Below are positions 14,702 to 20,669 of a stretch of DNA of 20,669 nucleotides, piece after piece. Made by a program: the position numbers and the translations under genes. The notes beneath the pieces were generated by a model. The model searched no databases. It was not told the DNA's origin and saw nothing but the letters and a program-made list of their open reading frames with translations. This DNA is from Spirochaetales bacterium (GTDB taxonomy: Bacteria; Spirochaetota; Spirochaetia; DTKZ01), in assembly GCA_031274005.1 (NCBI GenBank), contig JAISQU010000205.1:1-20669 (forward strand), read 5' to 3'. Numbering within the stretch: position 1 is the first letter of the stretch; each line of letters opens with the position of its first letter.

Positions 14702-15719
14702 GATATGGATAATCTATAACGCATGGCGGCGGTCCGCGCCGCCGCGCCGGCAGGATGCCGGGAAGCCGGACCCTGAAGGGCTGAGGGCCGAGGCTGCCGT
14801 GGAAGATGAGGCCAGATGCGCTGTCGAAGCCCTTGAGGCCCTGGGCCACACGCCCGAAGTCTATGCTATTTCGTCTATTCTCGATCTGGCTGTCCGGATA
14901 AACGGAACGGAGAAACCCAAACTTGTTTTTAATCTGGCCGAAGGCTTCAGGGGGAGCTCAGGCAGGGAAATGAATATAGCCGCGCTCTTCGAGCTTCTGG
15001 ACCTGCCCTATACGGGCAACACGGCAAAGACCCTTGCCCTGGCCCAAGACAAAATACTCACAAAAAGACTTTTTGAGTCGGCGGGGATTCCTACTCCCGC
15101 ATGGACGGTCTATGACGGGCATCTCGCGCCCGACACAAGAGCCTTGTGTTTTCCCCTTATCGCAAAGCCTTCGTGTGAAGACGCAAGCATAGGGATTTTC
15201 GCCGGCGGAGTGTTTGATTCGCCCGAAAAACTGGAAAAAGCCCTCCCCGGCCTGTTTGAGACATACAGGCAGCCGGTTCTTGTGGAGGAGTTTATCGACG
15301 GCAGGGAAATAAACGCCGCTGTTCTGGAAAGCGGGGGTAAGGCCCGTGTTCTGCCCTTGTCGGAAATTCTTTTTGACGGGTTACCCTCAGGAGAGCCGCG
15401 CATAGCAGGCTACGAGGCAAAGTGGCATGAGAAGAGCGTATTTTACACGGGAACTCCCGCGGTATGTCCCGCCTGCGTGGAGGCCGCGCTGCGGGAAAAA
15501 ATTGAAGACCTTGGCATAAGAGTCTTTACTCTTCTCGGGGGAAAGGACTATGGCAGGGTAGACTTCCGCGTTGACCGCGCGGGAAATCCCTATGTACTGG
15601 AATACAATCCCAACCCGGACATCTCCCCGGAAAGCGGCTTTGTCCGTTCCCTGCGGGCCGGCGGCCTCGCGTTCGGGGATTTCGCAGGCGTTCTTTTGCG
15701 GAACAACGGGTATGAATAA
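14670..15719 (+). CDS. ATP-grasp ligase, D-alanine-D-alanine ligase-like
   Basis: Carboxylate-amine ligase of the ATP-grasp fold, about 349 residues from ATG 14670. ATP-grasp landmarks are FPLIAKPSCEDASIGI (161-176, ATP-lysine strand), LVEEFIDGREINAAV (204-218) and YGRVDFRVD with VLEYNPNPDISPESGF (294-324), which holds the Mg-binding acidic residues. NLAEGFRGSSGRE (88-100) is the N-terminal substrate loop of Ddl proteins. The start is uncertain: ATG 14661 and 14670 both overlap the previous gene by 30-40 bases and neither has a clear ribosome-binding site. It is not necessarily the cell-wall Ddl, because the context (unknown proteins and an acetyltransferase, no murein genes) points to a dedicated peptide or amino-acid ligase. 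Confidence 0.82.
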   Translation: MNFPKQYGQNKIWIIYNAWRRSAPPRRQDAGKPDPEGLRAEAAVEDEARCAVEALEALGHTPEVYAISSILDLAVRINGTEKPKLVFNLAEGFRGSSGREMNIAALFELLDLPYTGNTAKTLALAQDKILTKRLFESAGIPTPAWTVYDGHLAPDTRALCFPLIAKPSCEDASIGIFAGGVFDSPEKLEKALPGLFETYRQPVLVEEFIDGREINAAVLESGGKARVLPLSEILFDGLPSGEPRIAGYEAKWHEKSVFYTGTPAVCPACVEAALREKIEDLGIRVFTLLGGKDYGRVDFRVDRAGNPYVLEYNPNPDISPESGFVRSLRAGGLAFGDFAGVLLRNNGYE

Positions 15720-16209
15720 AAATGGCCGGATCTCGGCCCTGAAAATACGCCGTATGGTCAGGGAAGACCGCGGGGCCATTCTGGAAATCCTCAGCCAAAG
15801 CGGGAAGTTTACCGCGGATGAGATTGGCATCGCGCGGGAACTTATCGATATTTGGCTGGACAAACAGGAACAAAAGGACTACCTCATCTTTACCGCGGAA
15901 CTTGAGGGCCGCGCCGCCGGTTATGTGTGCTTTGGTCCGACGCCCGCCACCTGCGCGACCTGGGACGTGTACTGGATAGCCGTGGCGGAGGACCTTCACG
16001 GCCGCGGCATCGGGGGGAAGCTGCTTCTTTTCGCCGAGGAGGAGATTGCCTCACGCGGCGGCCGCATGGTTATTATCGAAACATCCTCCACGCAAAAATA
16101 CAGCCCCGCGCGGGGTTTTTACGAAAAAAAAGGCTACGCGGTAGAAGCCCGCATCCGCGACTTCTACCGCGCGGGCGACGACAGGCTTATCTATACCCGC
16201 CGCATATAA
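15712..16209 (+). CDS. GNAT-family N-acetyltransferase
   Basis: Acetyl-CoA-dependent acetyltransferase, 165 residues from ATG 15712, which overlaps the ATP-grasp stop by eight bases. The acetyl-CoA pyrophosphate loop is LHGRGIGGKLL (95-105), preceded by the beta4 strand DVYWIAVAEDL. FYEKKGY near the C-terminus is the usual beta6 helix-strand motif. The tight overlap suggests it acts on the same molecule as the ligase, for example modifying an amine before or after ligation (inference). The acceptor is unknown. The gene ends facing the alanyl-tRNA editing gene on the other strand. Confidence 0.87.
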   Translation: MNKNGRISALKIRRMVREDRGAILEILSQSGKFTADEIGIARELIDIWLDKQEQKDYLIFTAELEGRAAGYVCFGPTPATCATWDVYWIAVAEDLHGRGIGGKLLLFAEEEIASRGGRMVIIETSSTQKYSPARGFYEKKGYAVEARIRDFYRAGDDRLIYTRRI

Positions 16210-16270
16210 TTTGCGCTATACTATTACCTTGTTTAGACTAAAAACACGGATATAAAAACCGCGAAGGCGT
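16210..16270. other. short convergent intergenic region with repeated motif
   Basis: The 61 bases between two converging genes hold no clear terminator. They contain TACCTTGTTTAGA at about 16226-16238, followed by CTAAA. The same motif with two extra bases occurs at about 3116, after dctM. Confidence 0.35.
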
Positions 16271-17590
16271 CTATGAAAAACGCTTCCGTACAGCCGCCGC
16301 GAACTCAAGGTAAGCCGCCGGGCCGGGAAACGAACCCTGAAAACGCTCCGGCGTCCCGCCGCCCTTTCCTCCCGAGGCCGCAAGCAGGGGGGGCAGCAAA
16401 ACTTTAAGGTCGGTTTCTTTTCCGTTACCGAAGTTGTGGGCCGCGATCCATGAAACCCCGCGCTGCTTGTCCGGCGGGGTCTTTTCGTCCATGTCGCAGA
16501 CAAGAACAAAGGCCGGGCCTGTCTGGAGGCAGCAGGCGGTAAAGCCTGAGAGTTCCTGACCGCCGCAGCCCCCAAGAAAGGCTTGCATAAACCGCGCGCG
16601 CACTCCCGGCGCGGGACTGTACTCCTGCGAACGGCTCGCCAGTTCCGCGGCCTCATACCGGAACAGCCGGCCCCGCGCCTCGCCAAGCCTGCGTTTTGCA
16701 TTGCGGCTTTCAGCAAGAAGATCCTCCGCCGCGCGGGGAAGATCCCCGTCCGCGCAGGAAAGGCTTGTACGCAGGCGGCCAAGCACGCTGCTCATGGCGT
16801 GAAAGGCTTTTATCACCCTGCCGCCTGTAATAAAACGCAGGCGCACCCGTCCCCGGATTTTCTCAGTCCCTGTAATGATAATATGGCCAAGGGCGGAGGT
16901 ATCCGGAAGATGTACCCCGCAGCAGGCGCAGACATCGGCAACGCCGCCGGCCTCTCCTATTTGAACGATATGAACGCGGCCCCTTACATCAGGCGCGCGC
17001 CGCAGCGGATAGCGGTCCATGTCGGCGGCGTCTATCCAGTGGCAAATCACCTTCCGCCCCCCGGCAAGCACGGCGTTGGCGGCGGCTTCCGCGCGGGCCA
17101 GTTCGTCTTCGGAAATCTCCCGCGCAAGAGTTTCTATTGTCGAATACTGCTCCCCGAAATGGACGGAAACAGCCTCAACATTGATTGCGGTTTTCAGGCA
17201 TGCGGCGAGGATATGCTCCCCCGTATGCTGCTGGGCAAAGTCGCTGCGCCTCAGGCTGTCGACGCGGCAGCGGACGGTCTGGCCTGCCGCCGGTTCGGGG
17301 AAAACGGCCTTCCAGTCCGCCTCGTCCACAAAGTGCAGGATGCGGCCGCCTTCCTCCCTGACGCCGGCAAGAGGCGCGCCCGCGACAGTCCCCAGATCGC
17401 AGGGCTGTCCTCCCCCGCCCGGAAAAAAACCGCAGGGATCGAGTGTCAGCGCAAGCCGCCGGGGACCGGCCCCGGGCGCGGCGCGGACCTCGCGTACAGC
17501 AGCGTCAAACTCCAGCGTCCAGGGCTGCCTGTACCAGAGAGCGTTTTCATCGGCTGCGGTAAACTCACCGCTTTTTGTTGTATCCCTCAT
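16271..17590 (-). CDS. alanyl-tRNA editing protein, AlaX-L type
   Basis: Free-standing editing enzyme that hydrolyses wrongly charged tRNA(Ala), chiefly Ser-tRNA(Ala). The protein has 439 residues. The zinc-site residues are H122 and H126 (QHTGEH) and C223 and H227 (CACCGVH), all present. GFFPGGGGQPCDLG (54-67) is the conserved loop of the AlaRS-like editing domain. Residues after about 255 resemble a DHHA1-type tail, so this is the long AlaX form. ATG 17590 is preferred because AAGGAA lies six bases upstream; a GTG 15 bases further up is less likely. The second half is GC-rich, and long open frames on the opposite strand are shadows. A minus-strand promoter is likely at 17634-17663. Confidence 0.88.
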   Translation of the reverse strand: MRDTTKSGEFTAADENALWYRQPWTLEFDAAVREVRAAPGAGPRRLALTLDPCGFFPGGGGQPCDLGTVAGAPLAGVREEGGRILHFVDEADWKAVFPEPAAGQTVRCRVDSLRRSDFAQQHTGEHILAACLKTAINVEAVSVHFGEQYSTIETLAREISEDELARAEAAANAVLAGGRKVICHWIDAADMDRYPLRRAPDVRGRVHIVQIGEAGGVADVCACCGVHLPDTSALGHIIITGTEKIRGRVRLRFITGGRVIKAFHAMSSVLGRLRTSLSCADGDLPRAAEDLLAESRNAKRRLGEARGRLFRYEAAELASRSQEYSPAPGVRARFMQAFLGGCGGQELSGFTACCLQTGPAFVLVCDMDEKTPPDKQRGVSWIAAHNFGNGKETDLKVLLPPLLAASGGKGGGTPERFQGSFPGPAAYLEFAAAVRKRFS

Positions 17591-17633
17591 ATCGTTCCTT
17601 ATCACAAAGGCGGCTTACAGCCCCCTCTCAGCA

Positions 17634-17663
17634 AATATACCACAGCGCGGACAGCATCCTCAA
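17634..17663 (-). promoter_or_regulatory. promoter of the alanyl-tRNA editing gene
   Basis: On the minus strand TTGAGG (17663-17658) and TATATT (17639-17634) are 18 bases apart. Transcription would start about 35-40 bases before ATG 17590. This allows expression independent of glpK, which lies upstream on the same strand. Confidence 0.5.
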
Positions 17664-17737
17664 GCGGTATAGTAACCGGAAACTCATGGTACGCGGGGGA
17701 ATCTTATTAACCGAGGATCTGCCCCGGGAGCGTGTGG

Positions 17738-19228
17738 TTAAATTTCTTTCATGAACCCCCGGCTTCTGCTTACAGCCTTGCGCCAGCCGTCAAGCAGCGC
17801 ATCGCGTTTGGCCTCGTCCATGCAGGGGAAAAAGGAAGCGTTCTCCCGCCACAGGGTCCTGACTTCTTCCAGGCTTTTCCAGAAATCCGTCGCGAGTCCC
17901 GCAAGGTAGGCCGCGCCCAAAGCCGTTGTCTCGCGGATCTCAGGACGGCTGATGCGGCTGCCAAGAATGTCGGCCTGAAACTGCATGAGAAATGAGTCTC
18001 GCGTCGCGCCGCCGTCCACCCGCAGTTCCGTAATTTTCGCGCCCGTGTCTTTTTCCATGGCCCGCACCAGATCCAGGCTCTGATACGCGATGGCTTCTTC
18101 TGCGGCGCGGATAATGTGGTAGCGTTTTGTGCCGCGGGTAATGCCGGTAATCGTACCGCGCGCGTACTGATCCCAATATGGCGCGCCAAGGCCCGAAAAG
18201 GCCGGTACAAAATATACTCCGCCGGTATCCTCCACCTTGTTCGCGTAGTATTCCGCGTCGGGGCTTTCGGTAATAAGCCGCATTTCATCCCGCAGCCACT
18301 GAATTACCGCGCCGCCAATAAAGACGCTGCCCTCAAGCGCGTAGTGTATAGTGTTGTCGGTACTCGCGGCGATGGTAGTTAAAAGGCCGTTACGGCTTTC
18401 GTATGCTTCGGTTCCGGTATTCATAAGGAAAAAGCAGCCCGTACCATAGGTGTTTTTCGCCTCACCCTTTTTGAAGCAGCATTGACCGAAAAGCGCCGCC
18501 TGCTGATCCCCTGCAATGCCGGCAATGGGGATTTCCGTACCCTGGATGTTTACCGTACCGTACACCTCGCTGGAAGTACGCACTTCCGGCAGACAGGCGC
18601 GGGGTATGTTCAGCGCCGACAATAATTTTTCGTCCCATTCAAGTTTGTGTATGTCGAAGATCATTGTACGGCTTGCGTTGGTATAATCGGTAACGTGTAC
18701 TTTTCCGCCTGTAAGTTTCCAGATAAGCCAGGTGTCAACCGTGCCGAAAAGAATATCACCGTTTTCCGCCTGTTCGCGCGCGCCTTCGACAGTATCAAGA
18801 ATCCACTTAATCTTTGTGCCCGAAAAATACGCGTCCGGAACAAGGCCCGTGGTTTTTTTGATGTGATCGGCAAGGCCGTCGGCGGCAAGTTTGTCAACGA
18901 TGCCGGCGGTACGCCTGCACTGCCAGACAATGGCATTGTAAACAGGCCTGCCGGTTTTTCTGTCCCACATAATCGTGGTTTCCCGCTGGTTGGTAATGCC
19001 GATGGCGGCAATATCGGAAGCGGCGATACCGTACTGTGTTATCACTTGCATCATCACCGCGTACTGTGATGAGTAAATTTCCATGGGGTCATGCTCAACC
19101 CAGCTCTCCCTGGGATAGATTTGCGCAAACTCCCGCTGAGCTGCGCCGATCATGTTCTGCCCGCGGTCGAACAGAATCGCGCGGGAACTTGTTGTTCCCT
19201 GATCCAGCGCCAGAATGTACTTAGCCAT
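17738..19228 (-). CDS. glpK: glycerol kinase
   Basis: Phosphorylates glycerol with ATP to sn-glycerol 3-phosphate in the cytoplasm, feeding glycolysis or lipid synthesis. The 496-residue length is exactly typical of the FGGY family. Signatures seen are LDQGTTSSRAILFD (8-21), GITNQRETT (77-85, with glycerol-binding R82-E83), IAGDQQAALFGQ (238-249) and YGTGCFFLMNTG (261-272). AGGAGG lies six bases before ATG. No glycerol facilitator or glycerol-3-phosphate dehydrogenase gene is adjacent. It is divergent from a LysR-type regulator across 339 bases, a layout common for LysR targets. The leader could be long and structured. Confidence 0.96.
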   Translation of the reverse strand: MAKYILALDQGTTSSRAILFDRGQNMIGAAQREFAQIYPRESWVEHDPMEIYSSQYAVMMQVITQYGIAASDIAAIGITNQRETTIMWDRKTGRPVYNAIVWQCRRTAGIVDKLAADGLADHIKKTTGLVPDAYFSGTKIKWILDTVEGAREQAENGDILFGTVDTWLIWKLTGGKVHVTDYTNASRTMIFDIHKLEWDEKLLSALNIPRACLPEVRTSSEVYGTVNIQGTEIPIAGIAGDQQAALFGQCCFKKGEAKNTYGTGCFFLMNTGTEAYESRNGLLTTIAASTDNTIHYALEGSVFIGGAVIQWLRDEMRLITESPDAEYYANKVEDTGGVYFVPAFSGLGAPYWDQYARGTITGITRGTKRYHIIRAAEEAIAYQSLDLVRAMEKDTGAKITELRVDGGATRDSFLMQFQADILGSRISRPEIRETTALGAAYLAGLATDFWKSLEEVRTLWRENASFFPCMDEAKRDALLDGWRKAVSRSRGFMKEI

Positions 19229-19430
19229 ACTACCCTCCTAAAAGTCAAAATGAAATGACGAACCCCGCCGCAGAGCAGCGGGGTATCGTCGTTCGAATAA
19301 ACAAAGCCTTACCGGGTTCAAAACGCCCTCAAGGGCGGGGTATGGACCCGCTTGCGAATGAAGTTTGTATTCGTTCGCAGGCGCCGCCGCGTTCTCAGAC
19401 GGCGCTCCCGCCTTAAGTGCAGCAGGCTCA
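19229..19430. repeat. hairpin-rich intergenic region upstream of glpK
   Basis: Four stems lie in a row: CCCCGC/GCGGGG (19263-19283), a nested pair CGGGT/ACCCG around CGCCCT/AGGGCG (19313-19350), TGCGAATGAA/TTCGTTCGCA (19353-19379, one G-T pair) and GCGCCG/CGGCGC (19381-19405). The stretch reads open in one minus-strand frame, but the translation is biased and has no recognisable domain. It could be a dispersed structured repeat, or a leader RNA for glpK if transcription starts near the inverted repeat at 19531. No function is proven. Confidence 0.5.
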
Positions 19431-19434
19431 TAGG

Positions 19435-19489
19435 GCAAGTCTAATAACAAGCAAGTCTAATAGCAAGCAAGCGGCAAGCCTAATAAAGC
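19435..19489 (+). repeat. 16-bp tandem repeat, three copies
   Basis: GCAAGTCTAATAACAA (19435-19450) and GCAAGTCTAATAGCAA (19451-19466) are adjacent and differ at one base. After a seven-base partial copy, GCAAGCCTAATAAAGC (19474-19489) follows. The array ends directly at the -35 box of the lysR promoter, so it may be a set of protein-binding sites or simple slippage. Confidence 0.6.
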
Positions 19490-19518
19490 TGGACAGGTTT
19501 TATGCAATTTGATATAAT
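19490..19518 (+). promoter_or_regulatory. promoter of the LysR-type gene
   Basis: TGGACA (19490-19495) and a perfect TATAAT (19513-19518) are exactly 17 bases apart. Transcription would start near 19525, just before the inverted repeat at 19531-19554. Confidence 0.65.
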
Positions 19519-19530
19519 CACTTAAATATT

Positions 19531-19554
19531 ATATCGATAAAAAATTATCGATAT
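19531..19554. promoter_or_regulatory. perfect inverted repeat in the lysR leader
   Basis: ATATCGATAA (19531-19540) and TTATCGATAT (19545-19554) form a perfect 10+10 inverted repeat with an AAAA spacer. It lies between the predicted transcription start and the ribosome-binding site GAGGA (19556-19560). A minus-strand TATAAT (19533-19528) abuts it, so one bound protein could control both directions. An autoregulatory LysR site is the simplest reading (inference). Confidence 0.5.
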
Positions 19555-19567
19555 TGAGGACGGGATA

Positions 19568-20506
19568 ATGAATACCTTATTTTTTAAGTATGCAATAGAA
19601 ATTGAACGTACGCGATCCATTACCAGGGCCGCGGAAAATCTCTATATGGCGCAGCCAAATTTAAGTAAGGCAATTAAGGAACTGGAGGATACTATCGGAT
19701 TTTCCATTTTTGAACGGAACTCAAGGGGTGTATTCCCGACGAACAAGGGGCTTGCATTTCTTGAATACGCGCAGAGAATCCTGGAACATCTTGAGCTAAT
19801 CAGTAAACTCGCAAACGCGGAGAATTCGGAATATCAAAATTTTAGCATTTCTATCCCGCGGGGAAGTTATATCTCCACCGGATTCCTTAAATTTCTCACA
19901 AATCTTGATTTTGAAAAAGAATTAAATATCAATATTCAGGAAACGAATTCCCTGCAAACCATAACAAACGTTATGGAAAATAAATTTAATCTGGGTATTA
20001 TCCGTTATCAGATGGTTTATGAAAATTACTTTCTTGATTATATTGCGGATAAAAAATTGAGTTATGAGCAGATATGGGAATTTGAATATTTGGCGTTGAT
20101 GTCAAAAAAACATTTTTTAGCGGGAATCGATAAAGTTGAATACAACAAACTTAAACACTGCGTTGAGATTGTTCACGGGGACACCTGCGTCCCCTATCTG
20201 AATGTGGCCGATATAAAGCAAAAAAATCTGGATGACATGCCGCAAAAGAGAATATATCTGTATGAGCGGTGTAACCAGTTTGATATTCTGAACAGCATCT
20301 CCACTACCTACATGTGGGCGTCTCCCATTCCTGAAAGCCTGCTCAAACGTTATGAACTGGTCCAGCGGAAATGTGTTTATCCCAATAACAAGTATAAGGA
20401 TTTGCTCATTTACCCAAAAGGATATTGCTTCTCAGCGATGGATAAAAAATTTATTGATAAATTATACGAAACAAAAAATGAAGTTTCTCTGAAACAGTAT
20501 AGTTGA
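19568..20506 (+). CDS. LysR-type transcriptional regulator
   Basis: DNA-binding regulator of 312 residues, the usual family size. Residues about 1-60 form the winged helix-turn-helix (SITRAAENLYMAQPNLSKAIKELEDTIGFSIFERNSRG), very characteristic of the family. The remainder is the two-lobe effector domain, though it diverges from common subgroups, so the ligand cannot be named. GAGGA seven bases before ATG supports the start. The coding sequence is clearly richer in A and T than the genes before it, with many AAA, GAA, AAT and TAT codons, which suggests a different origin. It is divergent from glpK and may regulate it, or a gene to the right outside the window. Confidence 0.9.
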   Translation: MNTLFFKYAIEIERTRSITRAAENLYMAQPNLSKAIKELEDTIGFSIFERNSRGVFPTNKGLAFLEYAQRILEHLELISKLANAENSEYQNFSISIPRGSYISTGFLKFLTNLDFEKELNINIQETNSLQTITNVMENKFNLGIIRYQMVYENYFLDYIADKKLSYEQIWEFEYLALMSKKHFLAGIDKVEYNKLKHCVEIVHGDTCVPYLNVADIKQKNLDDMPQKRIYLYERCNQFDILNSISTTYMWASPIPESLLKRYELVQRKCVYPNNKYKDLLIYPKGYCFSAMDKKFIDKLYETKNEVSLKQYS

Positions 20507-20669
20507 TGAATTGACATGGCTGTTATACTATGCATGGTTTTCCGCATGGTAACCGTTCACCGGCATAATCATGAGAAAGCGGAGTATAATTCAGGTTTGC
20601 AGCAGTGATGGCGAAACAAGGTTATTCAACCTGGAATAAATGCAATCATACAGATATTCCATAACCGGC
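20507..20669. other. right-edge region without a gene
   Basis: No coding region is seen in the last 163 bases. TTGACA (20511) and TATACT (20524) occur but are spaced too closely to make one promoter; TTGATG (20503) with TATACT is a weak alternative. A short hairpin, AGGTT/AACCT, lies near 20619-20632. A downstream gene probably begins beyond the window. Confidence 0.4.

Noticed and set aside
16583..17710. 375-residue plus-strand open frame opposite the alanyl-tRNA editing gene
   Set aside because: The minus strand carries the HxxxH and CxxxH zinc site and an appropriate start; the plus frame shows no recognisable domain.
19238..19450. 70-residue minus-strand frame over the hairpin cluster
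   Set aside because: Biased composition set by the stems, no domain and no convincing start; treated as structured non-coding DNA.
20511..20529. TTGACA and TATACT near the right edge as one promoter
   Set aside because: The spacing is only about seven bases, too short for sigma-70.

Overview
The window looks like a piece of a Spirochaetia chromosome, most likely a Treponema of the moderate-GC, insect-gut type. This is inferred from gene style (TRAP importer, split transketolase, FeS dehydratases, many near-consensus TTGACA/TATAAT promoters, roughly balanced GC) and not from any marker gene. No rRNA, tRNA, CRISPR array or phage gene was seen. All gene calls rest on reading motifs by eye.

Region 1 (about 1-3063) is a complete TRAP transporter operon (dctP, dctQ, dctM) behind a TTGACA-17-TACAAT promoter. 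A strong GC-rich hairpin separates the binding-protein gene from the membrane genes. Region 2 (3228-8450) is a second transcription unit with its own promoter. It holds a two-subunit transketolase, a GntR/FCD repressor, an iron-type alcohol dehydrogenase and a LarA-like nickel-pincer hydroxyacid racemase/epimerase, and ends in a hairpin. Region 3 (8588-11064) is a third unit with its own promoter: an XRE-cupin regulator followed by the large and small subunits of a LeuCD/DmdAB-type hydro-lyase. Together regions 1-3 read as an uptake and catabolism locus for an unidentified hydroxy-acid or sugar-acid. This combination of enzymes is the best candidate here for an undescribed pathway.

Region 4 (11065-11838) holds a frameshifted thioredoxin-like gene on the minus strand and a 154-bp non-coding element. 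The element has perfect 23-bp terminal inverted repeats flanked by a 9-bp direct repeat, the form of a MITE. Region 5 (11839-16209) is a tightly overlapping four-gene run: a coiled-coil protein of unknown function, a 578-residue protein of unknown function, an ATP-grasp D-Ala-D-Ala-ligase-like enzyme and a GNAT acetyltransferase. Region 6 is on the minus strand: an AlaX-type alanyl-tRNA editing protein and glycerol kinase (glpK). Region 7 (19229-20669) is a 339-bp intergenic stretch with a cluster of hairpins, a 16-bp tandem repeat and a perfect inverted repeat, followed by a visibly AT-rich LysR-type regulator divergent from glpK. The last 163 bases hold no recognisable gene.
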